From: Aquimarina sediminis
GTDB lineage: Bacteria > Bacteroidota > Bacteroidia > Flavobacteriales > Flavobacteriaceae
Reading direction: 5' to 3'
Length of the DNA: 64,000 bases
Assembly: GCF_002895435.1 (NCBI RefSeq)
Contig: NZ_POYJ01000003.1
Location: 186,001 to 250,000, forward strand
Shown: positions 15,926 to 26,093 of the stretch, one piece after another
Layout: every line of letters starts with the position of its first letter
Numbering within the stretch: position 1 is the stretch's first letter
Program-made: the position numbers and the translations under genes
The notes under the pieces: generated by a model
The model's database searches: none
Seen by the model: only the letters and a program-made list of their open reading frames with translations
What the model was told of the DNA's origin: nothing

Positions 15926-18388
15926 ATGTATGTAGTAAAAAGAGATGGGCGTAAAGAACCAATAATGTTCGACAAGATTACCGCGAGAGTAAGAAAATTA
16001 TGTTATGGGCTGAATCCACTAGTAGATCCTGTAAAAGTGGCGATGAGAGTGATAGAGGGATTGTATGACGGAGTAACAACAAGTGAGTTGGATAATCTTG
16101 CAGCAGAAATAGCAGCAACCATGACCATAACACATCCGGATTATGCAAAACTAGCGGCACGCATCTCTGTTTCTAATTTACACAAGAATACTAAGAAATC
16201 TTTTTCTGAAGTAGTTACTGATCTTTATGAGTATGTAAACCCAAGAACCGGTAAAAAAGCTCCTTTAATAGCAGATGATGTATATGAAGTTATTATTGCT
16301 AATAAAGAAAAATTAGACTCTACAATTATTTACAATCGCGATTTTGGTTATGATTATTTTGGTTTTAAAACATTAGAGCGTTCATATTTGTTAAAAATTA
16401 ACGGTAAGATCGCAGAGCGACCACAGCATATGTTGATGAGGGTTTCTATAGGGATTCATCCTAATGATTTGGATGCAGCTATTGAAACTTATGAGTTGAT
16501 GTCTAAAAAGTACTTTACACACGCTACCCCTACATTGTTTAATGCAGGTACACCAAAACCTCAAATGTCATCTTGTTTTCTTTTAGCAATGCAAGATGAT
16601 AGTATTGATGGAATATATGATACGTTGAAGCAAACGGCTAAAATCTCGCAGTCTGCGGGAGGTATAGGGTTATCAATTCACAATGTTAGAGCAACAGGGT
16701 CATACATTGCAGGAACCAATGGAACATCTAATGGTATCGTTCCGATGTTACAAGTGTTTAATGATACAGCTCGTTATGTAGATCAAGGAGGGGGGAAGCG
16801 TAAAGGTTCATTTGCAATATATGTAGAACCATGGCATGCGGATATTTTTGATTTTCTGGATTTAAAGAAAAACCACGGGAAAGAAGAAATGCGTGCACGT
16901 GATTTATTCTATGCAATGTGGATTCCAGATCTATTTATGAAACGTGTACAAGAGGATGCAGAATGGACATTAATGTGTCCTAATGAATGTCCAGGCTTAT
17001 TTGATATACACAGTGAAGAATTTGAAAAGGAATACTTAAAATTTGAAGCTGCAGGAAAAGGTAGAAGAACTATTAAGGCAAGAGAGCTTTGGGAAAAAAT
17101 ACTAGAATCTCAAATCGAAACAGGTACACCATATATGTTGTATAAGGATGCGGCAAATCGCAAATCTAATCAGCAGAATTTGGGAACTATACGATCATCC
17201 AATCTTTGTACAGAGATATTAGAGTATACTAGCCCCGATGAGATAGCGGTATGTAATCTAGCATCTATTGCATTGCCAATGTTTGTGAAAAATGGAGAGT
17301 TTGATCATCAGGAACTTTTTAGAATTACCAAACGTGTAACTAAAAACCTAAATAAGGTAATAGATCGTAACTATTATCCGGTAAAAGAAGCAGAAAATTC
17401 TAATGTGCGCCACAGACCAATTGGACTTGGAGTGCAAGGCTTAGCGGACGCATTTATTATGATGCGATTACCATTTACCAGTGATGAGGCTAAGAAATTG
17501 AATCAGGAAATTTTTGAAACACTATATTTTGCTGCGGTAACCGCATCTATGGAAGAAGCTCAGCAAGATGGTCCTTACCAAAGTTATGAAGGATCTCCAA
17601 TTTCTAAAGGAGAGTTTCAGTATAACTTATGGGGAATAAAAGATGAAGAGTTGAGTGGTCGATGGAATTGGAGTGAATTACGCGAGCAAGTTGTTAAAAA
17701 TGGCGTGCGTAATTCATTACTTGTAGCGCCGATGCCTACAGCTTCTACATCTCAGATATTAGGGAATAATGAAGCATTTGAGCCATATACAAGTAATATC
17801 TATACCAGACGTGTATTATCAGGAGAATTTATTGTGGTAAACAAACATTTACTAGAGGATTTAGTAAAATTAGGATTATGGAATGATAATCTTAAAGATG
17901 CTATCATGCGTGCAAACGGATCTATTCAAAATATAGATATTATCCCTCAAGATCTAAAAGAGTTATACAAAACTGTCTGGGAATTGAGTATGAAAGACAT
18001 TATTGATATGTCTCGTCATAGAGGATATTTTATTGATCAATCTCAGTCATTAAATTTGTTTATGGAAGGTGCTACAATGGCTAAGTTAACGTCCATGCAC
18101 TTTTATGCTTGGAAAAGCGGATTGAAAACCGGGATGTATTATCTGAGAACTAAATCTGCTGTAGATGCGATTAAGTTTACACTAAAAAGTAATGCAAAAG
18201 AAGAGTCACAACCAGAAAAAGTAGCAGTGGCTGCAGCGCAAGTGATGGAAGCACAATCTGCGGTAACAGAATCAAAAGTTGAGCCTGTTTCTCCAGAAGG
18301 ATCTGCGCTTACTCCAGATGAGCTTCGTGCAATTATAGCACAATCAAAAGCTGCAGAAGGAGATGATTGTTTAATGTGTGGGTCTTAG
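15926..18388 (+). CDS. nrdA: Ribonucleoside-diphosphate reductase, alpha subunit (class I)
   Basis: 820 aa. Residues 1 to about 90 are an ATP-cone ([17 protein letters not shown]), the site by which dATP/ATP switch activity. The catalytic barrel follows, with the paired active-site cysteines in MSSCFLLAM and in the SSNLCTEI...[12 protein letters not shown] region, and the allosteric QSAGGIGLS loop. The C-terminal CLMCGS supplies Cys815 and Cys818, which re-reduce the active site with help from thioredoxin or glutaredoxin. A strong terminator closes the unit. Size and features are normal for class I enzymes. Confidence 0.95.
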   Translation: MYVVKRDGRKEPIMFDKITARVRKLCYGLNPLVDPVKVAMRVIEGLYDGVTTSELDNLAAEIAATMTITHPDYAKLAARISVSNLHKNTKKSFSEVVTDLYEYVNPRTGKKAPLIADDVYEVIIANKEKLDSTIIYNRDFGYDYFGFKTLERSYLLKINGKIAERPQHMLMRVSIGIHPNDLDAAIETYELMSKKYFTHATPTLFNAGTPKPQMSSCFLLAMQDDSIDGIYDTLKQTAKISQSAGGIGLSIHNVRATGSYIAGTNGTSNGIVPMLQVFNDTARYVDQGGGKRKGSFAIYVEPWHADIFDFLDLKKNHGKEEMRARDLFYAMWIPDLFMKRVQEDAEWTLMCPNECPGLFDIHSEEFEKEYLKFEAAGKGRRTIKARELWEKILESQIETGTPYMLYKDAANRKSNQQNLGTIRSSNLCTEILEYTSPDEIAVCNLASIALPMFVKNGEFDHQELFRITKRVTKNLNKVIDRNYYPVKEAENSNVRHRPIGLGVQGLADAFIMMRLPFTSDEAKKLNQEIFETLYFAAVTASMEEAQQDGPYQSYEGSPISKGEFQYNLWGIKDEELSGRWNWSELREQVVKNGVRNSLLVAPMPTASTSQILGNNEAFEPYTSNIYTRRVLSGEFIVVNKHLLEDLVKLGLWNDNLKDAIMRANGSIQNIDIIPQDLKELYKTVWELSMKDIIDMSRHRGYFIDQSQSLNLFMEGATMAKLTSMHFYAWKSGLKTGMYYLRTKSAVDAIKFTLKSNAKEESQPEKVAVAAAQVMEAQSAVTESKVEPVSPEGSALTPDELRAIIAQSKAAEGDDCLMCGS

Positions 18389-18407
18389 ACCTAGATTTAT
18401 ATAGGGC

Positions 18408-18444
18408 AAAAGGGAAGTTTTCTGTACAGATGCTTCCCTTTTTT
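18408..18444 (+). terminator. Rho-independent terminator after nrdA
   Basis: AAAAGGGAAG (18408-18417) pairs with CTTCCCTTTT (18433-18442), and a T-rich run follows. Stem of 10 bp, 20 bp after the nrdA stop. Confidence 0.8.
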
Positions 18445-18564
18445 GTTATTTTTGAGCGAATTCTCGATTTAGATCGAGACAGGGCTATGCACAACCCTTT
18501 TGTTTACTTTCTTGATTAAATAAAAGAATGTTGTTGTTTATCCTTTTTGCAAACGCAAGTAAAT

Positions 18565-19911
18565 ATGATGAACTGGGAACAACTCCTGTCTTTAAGGCGA
18601 CAAGGAGATAGAAATAAAAGATTACGAAAAGAACAAGACGAAACAAGATTAGGTTTTGAAGTGGATTATGACCGTATTATTTTCTCTTCAGCTTTTAGAA
18701 GCTTACAAGATAAAACACAGGTTATCCCTCTTTCCAAAACCAGTTTTGTGCATACCCGATTAACACATAGTTTGGAGGTGTCTGTAGTAGGGCGTTCTCT
18801 AGGTAGAGTAGTAGGTAAGAAGGTTTTAGAAAAACACCCACACCTTACTGCTGTGCATGGGTACAAATTTAATGATTTTGGGGCAATAGTAGCTGCAGCG
18901 GCGTTGGCTCATGATATTGGTAATCCACCTTTTGGGCATTCTGGAGAGAAAGCGATAGGAGAATATTTTAAAACAGGAAGTGGTAGCAGGTATAAAGACT
19001 TACTTACACCAAAGCAATATCAGGATCTCATTGATTTTGAAGGAAATGCTAATGGTTTTAAAATTCTTACCGAAACCCGTAAAGGAATAGAAGGAGGGGT
19101 GAGGTTATCATATGCTACTTTGGGGGCGTTTATGAAGTACCCAAAAGAATCGCTGCCAAAAAAACCGACAAACCATATAGCTCATAAAAAATTTGGATAT
19201 TTTCAGAATGAAGCTTCTTTTTTTAAAGAAGTAGCAGAAGAAGTTGGGTTGTTAAAGCATAATGTTGGTGAAGAGACTACTTATAGTCGTCATCCATTAA
19301 CTTTTTTGGTAGAAGCCGCAGATGATATATGTTATACCATTATTGATTTTGAAGATGGTATTAATTTGGGACTGATAGAAGAAGAATATGCCTTAGAATA
19401 TTTGATTAAACTGGTAAAAGACGCTATCAATACATCAAAGTATAACAATCTTGTAACAACAGCCGATCGATTAAGTTATTTAAGGTCTTTGGCTATAAAT
19501 ACATTAATACAAGAGGCTGCAAGTGTTTTTATTGCGCATGAAGAAGAGATATTATCAGGAACCTTTGATGTTGCTTTGGTTGACAAAAGTAAGTACGAAG
19601 CTCAGATTAATGATATCTTAAAGATTAGTGTAAATAAAATCTACCAAAGTCAGGAAGTAACTGAAAAAGAAATTGCAGGTTATGAAATTTTGGCAACACT
19701 TTTAGACCGATACTGCATAGCAACAGATAACTTTAATAACGGTAAGAGCTCTAATTATGATAAGCTGATTTTAAGAGCAGAAGGAGATAATTTTGATTAT
19801 AAAAATGAAGATCTTTATGCTCGCCTTATCGGAATAAGTAATTATGTAGCAAGTTTGACCGATGGTAATGCATTACTGAAATTTCAAAAGATCAAAGGGC
19901 TTCATATATAA
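18565..19911 (+). CDS. dgt: Deoxyguanosinetriphosphate triphosphohydrolase (dGTPase), HD family
   Basis: I start at the ATG at 18565 (MMNWEQLLSLRRQG); an in-frame TTG at 18547 is possible but adds six non-conserved residues. This gives 448 aa. HD-domain metal ligands are visible: the N-terminal His in RLTHSLEVS and the HD pair in ALAHDIGNPPFGHSGE. The opening RKEQDETRLGFEVDYDRIIFSSAFRSLQ is the Dgt signature. It removes triphosphate from dNTPs, balancing what the reductase upstream makes. A terminator separates it from nrdA, so it is transcribed independently; the neighbourhood is thematic. Confidence 0.9.
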   Translation: MMNWEQLLSLRRQGDRNKRLRKEQDETRLGFEVDYDRIIFSSAFRSLQDKTQVIPLSKTSFVHTRLTHSLEVSVVGRSLGRVVGKKVLEKHPHLTAVHGYKFNDFGAIVAAAALAHDIGNPPFGHSGEKAIGEYFKTGSGSRYKDLLTPKQYQDLIDFEGNANGFKILTETRKGIEGGVRLSYATLGAFMKYPKESLPKKPTNHIAHKKFGYFQNEASFFKEVAEEVGLLKHNVGEETTYSRHPLTFLVEAADDICYTIIDFEDGINLGLIEEEYALEYLIKLVKDAINTSKYNNLVTTADRLSYLRSLAINTLIQEAASVFIAHEEEILSGTFDVALVDKSKYEAQINDILKISVNKIYQSQEVTEKEIAGYEILATLLDRYCIATDNFNNGKSSNYDKLILRAEGDNFDYKNEDLYARLIGISNYVASLTDGNALLKFQKIKGLHI

Positions 19912-19913
19912 GA

Positions 19914-19949
19914 AATGACCTGAATTTTATGTTCAGGTCATTTTTATTC
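19914..19949. terminator. Terminator between convergent dgt and lipocalin-like gene
   Basis: AATGACCTGAA (19914-19924) and TTCAGGTCATT (19932-19942) form an 11-bp stem with a 7-nt loop and a following T-run. It starts right after the dgt stop. It may also act on the opposite strand. Confidence 0.8.
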
Positions 19950-19965
19950 TTTCTGTATGTTGATT

Positions 19966-20430
19966 TTATATTTTTTTGTAGGTGTCAGTATAAGTGTCTT
20001 TTACTGTATTTCCTGCCTGATCTTTATACTCTTCTGTTTCTTCAAATTTTACTGAAGTACTTGTTAATTCAAGTATTTTGACAGAGCTAGATTCGTTTCC
20101 GAATTTGGTAATGATATTATTCTCGGATAAAGACCATTCACCTGACTCTAAAGACTCTTGTTCACATGTTGTAGTTGTTTGTCCATTATTTACAACAGTA
20201 ATGGTTGAAAAAGTTGTACTTGTAATTACATCATTTGCCTTAAAATCTAAGGTGTTCATTATGTCGCATTTATCAAGGGAAATATCTTCTCCGTTTATTG
20301 TAGAAGCTGTCCATTGCCATTTTCCGATAAGATTAGATTTTGTATTTTCAGAAATACTTGAGTCATCATCACTACTACAAGAGGTAAATATTGCGGCAAT
20401 AAGTAGGATAAATAAGATTGGTTTTTTCAT
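19966..20430 (-). CDS. Lipocalin-like lipoprotein
   Basis: 154 aa with a lipoprotein signal ending FTSCSSDDD; the Ser/Asp run after the Cys is typical of Bacteroidota surface or periplasmic lipoproteins. The mature part begins NLIGKWQWTASTINGEDISLDKC and continues as a beta-rich fold with a 'SGEWSLSENNIITKF' strand, matching the lipocalin-like domain often seen in flavobacteria. The ligand is unknown. It stands alone, convergent with dgt. Confidence 0.75.
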   Translation of the reverse strand: MKKPILFILLIAAIFTSCSSDDDSSISENTKSNLIGKWQWTASTINGEDISLDKCDIMNTLDFKANDVITSTTFSTITVVNNGQTTTTCEQESLESGEWSLSENNIITKFGNESSSVKILELTSTSVKFEETEEYKDQAGNTVKDTYTDTYKKI

Positions 20431-20618
20431 AAGATTAATTATAATTTGTTTTTATATGTAGGTGTATGTCCTAAGGAGGTAAAATGTTACCTTTTTCTAG
20501 GTAAAAAAATATTAATAGTTATGTGTGTTACCTTTGTAAAAATGAATATTGAAGTTATATGTTGTTTGTAATCAGGGATCAAAATTAAAAAAGAGTTGCT
20601 TTTTTGAAAGTTTAAAAA

Positions 20619-20650
20619 AAAATCCAAGACTTCATGAAGCCTTGGATTTT
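20619..20650 (-). terminator. Terminator of the dxs / beta-propeller lipoprotein unit
   Basis: AAAATCCAAG (20619-20628) pairs with CTTGGATTTT (20641-20650). On the minus strand the hairpin runs into a long T-tract, as expected for a terminator of the gene ending at 20707. Confidence 0.75.
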
Positions 20651-20706
20651 GATAGGTATTAATTTTTGAAACCGTAATGGTATTTACAAGCCTTAGACCT
20701 CTTTAG

Positions 20707-21717
20707 TTATTGTTTAATGAGTTTAAATGCTAACTTATCCAGAGTTGCTTTGTTTTTTTGCTGATTATTAGAAACGTTTATACCACCTAATAGATAAAAT
20801 TCGTTATTATATTCTATCGGTAGTGCTAAATACCTGCCTTCATAAAAATCATTGGCAATTGTGTTGAATTCATTAGTTTGAGTATCATAATAATAGAATT
20901 TGTTATTCAGTTGATATCCAGATATGTTATTATTTTGATCCACAGAAATTTCTCCCCCAAGACCAAATATAATTTTATCATTAAATATAAAACCAGATCC
21001 CTGTGCAACATAATCTGTTTTATATTCATTTAGATATTCAAATGTTTTAAAATCACTACTGAATTTATACACAGAGATTTTGTTATAATCTGATAATTTT
21101 GTGAAATAATATTCACCTTTAATTTTAAAAATAGACTTAGTTAATTGACCGTAATTAGGTCTTTGTTCAAAAGTGCTATGGTCAACAAGTAGATTGTTTT
21201 CAAAATCGTAGGTATAGATGGTGTTGAAAATATCGGAAAAGACATATAGGGTGTTGTTTTCATAAAATCCTATAGGGGCAGTTAGCTTATTGTGAAAAAA
21301 TTGTTTTTCCAATGTCCAAACCAAAGTAGTAAAATTAAAGGTCCATAAGGCTCTTCTGTGCATAATGTACCACTTATCATCTTTTATGAAGCTCACATTA
21401 TAATCAAAATAAGGGGAGTCAGCAACTTCAAAATCTAAATCTGTGTTGTTTTCATTGATGGTTTCCCATATATTAAGCTCGAAATTATATTTGTAAGTTT
21501 TAAAATCATCAATAGCATACAAATTGTCTTCAAATACAATAGTTTCTTTAGGAAGTGTAAAAGGGGTGGTAGAGATACTTTTGGAATCAACCAAAGTTAA
21601 AATGTTGGTTGGAGTTGGATCTGGGGTAGGAATAGAATTTTCATCTATAGTATTTTCGTCATCAGAACAACTAAAAAGTGCCAGGAAGATGAGGGGTAAT
21701 ATAATTTTGATCTTCAT
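20707..21717 (-). CDS. Kelch-like beta-propeller lipoprotein
   Basis: 336 aa, lipoprotein signal LFSCSDDEN followed by a proline/threonine linker (PTPDPTPT). The rest shows repeated strands of about 45-50 residues (YAIDDFKTYKYNFELNIWETI, LWTFNFTTLVWTLE, YYYDTQTNEFNTI), consistent with a kelch-type propeller. LALPIEYNNEFYLLGG is a standard kelch strand. It starts 26 bp after dxs ends on the same strand, so it may be cotranscribed, yet a link to isoprenoid synthesis is unlikely. Probably a surface or periplasmic binding protein; the ligand is unknown. Confidence 0.7.
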   Translation of the reverse strand: MKIKIILPLIFLALFSCSDDENTIDENSIPTPDPTPTNILTLVDSKSISTTPFTLPKETIVFEDNLYAIDDFKTYKYNFELNIWETINENNTDLDFEVADSPYFDYNVSFIKDDKWYIMHRRALWTFNFTTLVWTLEKQFFHNKLTAPIGFYENNTLYVFSDIFNTIYTYDFENNLLVDHSTFEQRPNYGQLTKSIFKIKGEYYFTKLSDYNKISVYKFSSDFKTFEYLNEYKTDYVAQGSGFIFNDKIIFGLGGEISVDQNNNISGYQLNNKFYYYDTQTNEFNTIANDFYEGRYLALPIEYNNEFYLLGGINVSNNQQKNKATLDKLAFKLIKQ

Positions 21718-21743
21718 TTTTTAAATTATTAGAAGGTTATTGT

Positions 21744-23510
21744 TTAAAGATTCTCAAGGATTACTTTTTTGATTTTTTCGGCAGAAATACCGCACATGCC
21801 ATAAAGTTCATTGACAGTGCCATGATGGATAAATTGATCAGGAATGCCCAGGTTGATGATGTTATTTTTAAAATGATGTTGATTTGCAAAATCGATAATA
21901 GAACTCCCAAAACCACCTTTGATAATACCATCTTCAATAGTGATAATTGTTTTGTATTGTTGTAATATTTGTTTTAATAAATTTATGTCTAGTGGTTTTA
22001 TAAAGCAAAAATGGTAATGACCAATAAGTTCTTCTGTGGCTTCTATTGCATTGGTAGCGTGATGTGCAATGGTACCTGTAGAAATTACAGCTATTTCTAT
22101 ACCTTTTTTTAAAGTTGCTCCTTTTCCGATTTCAAGTTTTCGCATAGGTATTTTCCAATCGATAATATGCCCTCTTCCTCTGGGGTATCGTATTGCGATT
22201 GGGTGCTCTAGACCTAATGAAGCAGTATATAGCAAATGTCTTAACTCAATTTCATTAATTGGTGCTGCCAAGATCATGTTAGGGATGCAGTTTAAGTGTG
22301 CAATATCAAAAACACCGTGATGTGTGGCTCCATCTTCGCCAACAATACCAGCACGATCAATACAAAAGATTACTGGCAAATCTTGTAATGCGACGTCATG
22401 TATTACCTGATCATATGCGCGCTGTAAAAATGTAGAATAGATAGTACAAAAAGGGACAAAACCTTGCGTTGCCATTCCTGCTGCTAGAGTAACGGCATGT
22501 TGTTCTGCAATACCAACATCAAAAGCGCGATCGGGCATTTCATCCATCATATATTTTAAAGAGCTTCCTGTTGGCATAGCCGGAGTAATACCTACAATCT
22601 TTTTGTTGGTTCTAGCAAGTTCCAAAATAGTATACCCAAAAACGTCCTGAAACTTAGGAGGTAGTCCCGAATTGTCTTTTGGTATCAGATCTCCTGTAGA
22701 AGCATTAAATTTACCAGGTGCATGGTATTTTACTTGGTTTTCTTCTGCTTGCTTTAATCCTTTTCCTTTAGTAGTAATGATGTGCAAAAGTTTTGGACCT
22801 TTGGTAGTTTTTAGTTTTTCAAAGGTTTTGAGTAGTGCCTGTAAGTCATGACCGTCAATAGGACCAAAATAATTAAAATTTAAAGCCTCTATAATGTTGT
22901 TTTTTCTGGGCTTAACCCCGACAGTTGCTTTTGTAAGATATTCTTTTAAGGCACCAACACTGGGGTCGATTCCAATAGCATTATCATTAAGGATGACTAG
23001 CATATTTGTATCTGTTACTCCTGCATGATTGAGTCCTTCAAATGCCATGCCACTGGCTATAGATGCATCGCCAATTACTGCAATATGTTGTTTTTGTATA
23101 TCTCCTTTTAATTTGGATGCGATCGCCATGCCTAATGTAGCAGAAATAGAAGTAGAAGAATGACCAACACCAAAGGTGTCGTACTCACTTTCACTTCGTT
23201 TTGGGAAACCACTAATCCCTCCTAATTGCCTATTAGTGTGGAATACATCTTTTCTTCCGGTAAGGATTTTATGAGGATAAGCCTGGTGTCCAACATCCCA
23301 AACCAGAAGATCATTTGGAGTGTCAAAAATGTAGTGAAGTGCAATAGTAAGCTCGATTACTCCCAAACTAGCGCCTAGATGTCCTTCTTTGGTAGCTACG
23401 ATATTGATTACAAAATCCCGTAATTCCTGAGCCAATTTAGGTAGTTGATCAGGAGATAGTTTTTTGAGATCTGACGGATATCGAATATTTGAAAGCAATG
23501 ATTTTTGCAT
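21744..23510 (-). CDS. dxs: 1-deoxy-D-xylulose-5-phosphate synthase
   Basis: 588 aa, slightly shorter than the E. coli enzyme (620). Thiamine-diphosphate and magnesium binding is shown by GDASIASGMAFEGLNHAG...LVILNDN; the first Gly-Asp is followed by Ala-Ser instead of the more common Gly-Ala. The pyrimidine-domain motif is DVGIAEQHAVTLAAGMA and the transketolase C-terminal domain is complete. It makes DXP from pyruvate and glyceraldehyde-3-phosphate, the first step of the MEP isoprenoid pathway, relevant to carotenoids and quinones. It diverges from tadA. A -7 box lies four bases before the ATG. Confidence 0.95.
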   Translation of the reverse strand: MQKSLLSNIRYPSDLKKLSPDQLPKLAQELRDFVINIVATKEGHLGASLGVIELTIALHYIFDTPNDLLVWDVGHQAYPHKILTGRKDVFHTNRQLGGISGFPKRSESEYDTFGVGHSSTSISATLGMAIASKLKGDIQKQHIAVIGDASIASGMAFEGLNHAGVTDTNMLVILNDNAIGIDPSVGALKEYLTKATVGVKPRKNNIIEALNFNYFGPIDGHDLQALLKTFEKLKTTKGPKLLHIITTKGKGLKQAEENQVKYHAPGKFNASTGDLIPKDNSGLPPKFQDVFGYTILELARTNKKIVGITPAMPTGSSLKYMMDEMPDRAFDVGIAEQHAVTLAAGMATQGFVPFCTIYSTFLQRAYDQVIHDVALQDLPVIFCIDRAGIVGEDGATHHGVFDIAHLNCIPNMILAAPINEIELRHLLYTASLGLEHPIAIRYPRGRGHIIDWKIPMRKLEIGKGATLKKGIEIAVISTGTIAHHATNAIEATEELIGHYHFCFIKPLDINLLKQILQQYKTIITIEDGIIKGGFGSSIIDFANQHHFKNNIINLGIPDQFIHHGTVNELYGMCGISAEKIKKVILENL

Positions 23511-23514
23511 AGAG

Positions 23515-23522
23515 CAAAAATA
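23515..23522 (-). promoter_or_regulatory. -7 box of dxs, abutting the start codon
   Basis: Minus strand TATTTTTG is an exact TAnnTTTG box ending four bases before the dxs ATG. No good -33 TTG lies at the usual distance. If real, the message is leaderless or nearly so. Confidence 0.4.
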
Positions 23523-23705
23523 CTATTTTGTAATGGTTCTTTGGATACTTTTTAGTAGTGAAGATTTATTTTTAAAAGAAAGCGTAATTAAAGTAATGGT
23601 AGGAATTAGTCTTTGGTTTTTGATGAACCAATAGTTCTAATACTATATTGTTTTGAGAGCTAATACAATTTTTTTTATTTAGTTTTACTTAAAATTGATT
23701 GTTAT

Positions 23706-24155
23706 ATGTTAGATCCGTTTGATGATTCTTATTTTATGAAAAAAGCCCTGCAAGAGGCAGAATTGGCTTTTGAGAAAGATGAAGTACCTGTTGGGGCGGT
23801 CATTGTTGTAGAAGATAAGATTATTGCAAGAGCACATAACCTTACTGAATTATTAAATGATGTTACAGCACATGCCGAAATGCAAGCAATTACAGCGGCG
23901 GCAAACTTTCTTGGAGGTAAATATCTCAAAGAATGCACACTATATGTAACATTAGAACCTTGTCAGATGTGTGCAGGAGCTTTGTATTGGAGTCAGATAA
24001 AAAGAATTGTTTATGGTACAGTCGATGAGCGTAGAGGGTTTACTGCTATGGGAACAAAGCTTCACCCCAAAACAACAATAACAGGGGGTGTTTTAGAAAA
24101 AGAATGTGCCGAAATAATTACTCGATTTTTTATCGAAAAACGCAATCTCAATTAG
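23706..24155 (+). CDS. tadA: tRNA-specific adenosine deaminase (TadA-type nucleoside deaminase)
   Basis: 149 aa. The zinc-dependent deaminase motifs are HAE at residues 56-58 and PCQMC at 85-89. The TadA hallmarks VPVGAVIV, LTELLNDVTAHAEMQAI and GAL(Y)WSQIKRIVYG are present. It converts A34 to inosine in the tRNA-Arg(ACG) anticodon. The only related protein in the window is the dCMP deaminase at 10256, which has a different substrate loop. It is followed 18 bp later by the DUF294 gene, so the two may be cotranscribed. Confidence 0.9.
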   Translation: MLDPFDDSYFMKKALQEAELAFEKDEVPVGAVIVVEDKIIARAHNLTELLNDVTAHAEMQAITAAANFLGGKYLKECTLYVTLEPCQMCAGALYWSQIKRIVYGTVDERRGFTAMGTKLHPKTTITGGVLEKECAEIITRFFIEKRNLN

Positions 24156-24173
24156 AAGATAGTTTCCAGAAAT

Positions 24174-26093
24174 ATGAAGAATACAATTGCAGAACGAATA
24201 CAGGATTTTTTAAAACAATTTCCTCCTTTTGATAGTTTAAAAAAAGAGGAGCTGCTATTGATTTCTAGTCAGATTAGAGTTTTATATGTTGAGAAAGGAG
24301 AATATCTCTTTAGGCAAGATAGTCCTTGCCATGATGAGTTTTATATTGTAAGAGAAGGAGCTATTGGGCTTTATCGAGGCTTTGATGACGATCAAAATTT
24401 GGTAGATATATGTGATGCCGGTGATTTGTTTGGTCTTCGAATCTTGATTATCAAGAAAGATTACCGAATGTCTGCAAAAGCAGATGAGGAGTCTATCGTA
24501 TATGCTATCCCTGCGAGAGTTTTTGAACCATTTATTGAAGAAAATAGAGAAGTAAATAAATTTTTGTTAGGAACTTTTGCAGCACATGCTAGGAACTATT
24601 TTACTGAAACAGAGAAAGGACAACGAATAGATAATACAATTTCTATCGAGACAGTCAAGGATCTTTCTGCACTACGTAGTATCTCTTATCGAAAAAAGCC
24701 TGTAACCTGCACTTTTGATGATACCATTAAAGATATCGCCAAAAAGATGACCGATAAAAAGGTAAGTTGTATTATTATTGTTGATGGTAATAAGCAACCT
24801 ATTGGGATAATTACAGATAGAGATTTAAGGGCTAAGATAGCAACTGGAATGTATGAGATTACCTCTTTGGTAAATCAAATTATGGTTTCTCCTGTAGTTA
24901 CATATTCAAAAAAAATCACAGTTGCCGAGGCTCAGATTGCTTTAATAAAACATGATATAAGCCATTTGTGTATTACAAAAGACGGCACGCAGGATTCAAA
25001 ACTTATTGGGATTCTTTCAGATCACGATCTATTGGTCTCTTTTGGTAATAATCCTTCTGTATTGATTAAAGAAGTCAAAAGAATAAAAAAGCCTCAAAAA
25101 CTTAGGTATATTAGACAACAGGTAGAGAAGTTGCTGAAATCATATCTAGAGCAGAATATTCCTACCAAGCATATCATCAATATAATTTCTGAGATCAATG
25201 ATGCACTTATTATAAGAGTTATAGAGTTGTCTTTAAAAGAAATGTCTACTCCTCCTCCGGTTAAGTTTTGTTTTATGGTTTTAGGGAGTCAGGGAAGAAG
25301 AGAACAGTTACTTTTAACAGATCAGGATAATGCTATTGTTTTTGAAAATGTTGATGAGCAAGCTTATGAAGCTACACAGCTTTATTTTATGGAGTTGGCA
25401 AATAAAATTACAAAAGGATTACATACCATCGGTTTTGAATATTGTCCTGCCGAGATGATGGCAAGTAATCCAAGATGGTGTATGTCTCTATCAAAATGGA
25501 AAGATCAGTTTAGAAACTGGATGATTACTCCAACAGAAGAAGGGACGTTGTTGTCATCTATATTTTTTGATTTTCAATATGTGTATGGAGATAGAACTAT
25601 GACCGATGTGTTGTCTGAAGCAGTCTTTGAAGGGGTTAATAAAAGTAATCGGTTTTTGGGGTTATTGGGGGTAAGTGCTTTGCAAAAGCCATCTCCCTTA
25701 GGGTTCTTTAAACAATTTTTGGTCGAGCAAAATGGCGAACATAAAGATACATTTGATATTAAAATCAGGGCAATGATGGTGTTGATTGATGCAGCAAGAA
25801 TATTAACGCTTTATCATAATGTAAAAGGAGTAAATAATACCTTATTACGATATGCCAAACTTGCGGAGATAGAACCTAAAAATGCAGCTCTTTTTGAGAG
25901 TTGTTCCAAAGCTTTTAGAGTATTAATAAAGTTTAGAACCAGACAAGGGCTACTTCATCACGATTCAGGAAGATTTATAAAATTAAATACCTTGAGCAAA
26001 AAAGATAAATTAAAACTCAAACGATGCTTTAGACCCATTAGAGATATACAGGAATTGCTGAGAGTACGTTTTCAACTTAAGAATTTGATGTAA
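24174..26093 (+). CDS. Cyclic-nucleotide-binding / CBS / DUF294 nucleotidyltransferase-like protein
   Basis: 639 aa with four parts: a cNMP-binding-like domain (about 15-135; YLFRQDSPCHDEFYIVREGAIGLY), a pair of CBS domains (about 170-295; two GI(I/L)(T/S)D(R/H)DL strands), a DUF294 nucleotidyltransferase-like domain with GSQGRREQLLLTDQDNAIV (GSxGR...DxD, catalytic-type acids kept), and the helical DUF294 C-terminal domain. Proteins of this build are thought to sense nucleotides and act as regulators or uridylyltransferase-like enzymes. Its last base overlaps the start codon of the next gene, a DnaQ-like exonuclease, a pairing also found in other phyla. The modified target is unknown. Confidence 0.85.
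   Translation: MKNTIAERIQDFLKQFPPFDSLKKEELLLISSQIRVLYVEKGEYLFRQDSPCHDEFYIVREGAIGLYRGFDDDQNLVDICDAGDLFGLRILIIKKDYRMSAKADEESIVYAIPARVFEPFIEENREVNKFLLGTFAAHARNYFTETEKGQRIDNTISIETVKDLSALRSISYRKKPVTCTFDDTIKDIAKKMTDKKVSCIIIVDGNKQPIGIITDRDLRAKIATGMYEITSLVNQIMVSPVVTYSKKITVAEAQIALIKHDISHLCITKDGTQDSKLIGILSDHDLLVSFGNNPSVLIKEVKRIKKPQKLRYIRQQVEKLLKSYLEQNIPTKHIINIISEINDALIIRVIELSLKEMSTPPPVKFCFMVLGSQGRREQLLLTDQDNAIVFENVDEQAYEATQLYFMELANKITKGLHTIGFEYCPAEMMASNPRWCMSLSKWKDQFRNWMITPTEEGTLLSSIFFDFQYVYGDRTMTDVLSEAVFEGVNKSNRFLGLLGVSALQKPSPLGFFKQFLVEQNGEHKDTFDIKIRAMMVLIDAARILTLYHNVKGVNNTLLRYAKLAEIEPKNAALFESCSKAFRVLIKFRTRQGLLHHDSGRFIKLNTLSKKDKLKLKRCFRPIRDIQELLRVRFQLKNLM

Noticed and set aside
18547-18564. TTG start for the dGTPase gene
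   Set aside because: An ATG-ATG pair lies 18 bp downstream directly before the conserved region; the extension adds nothing recognisable.
20529-20565. Plus-strand TACCTTTG box followed by a 9-codon frame
   Set aside because: No -33 element, both flanking genes are on the other strand, and an 8-bp degenerate motif is expected by chance in AT-rich DNA.
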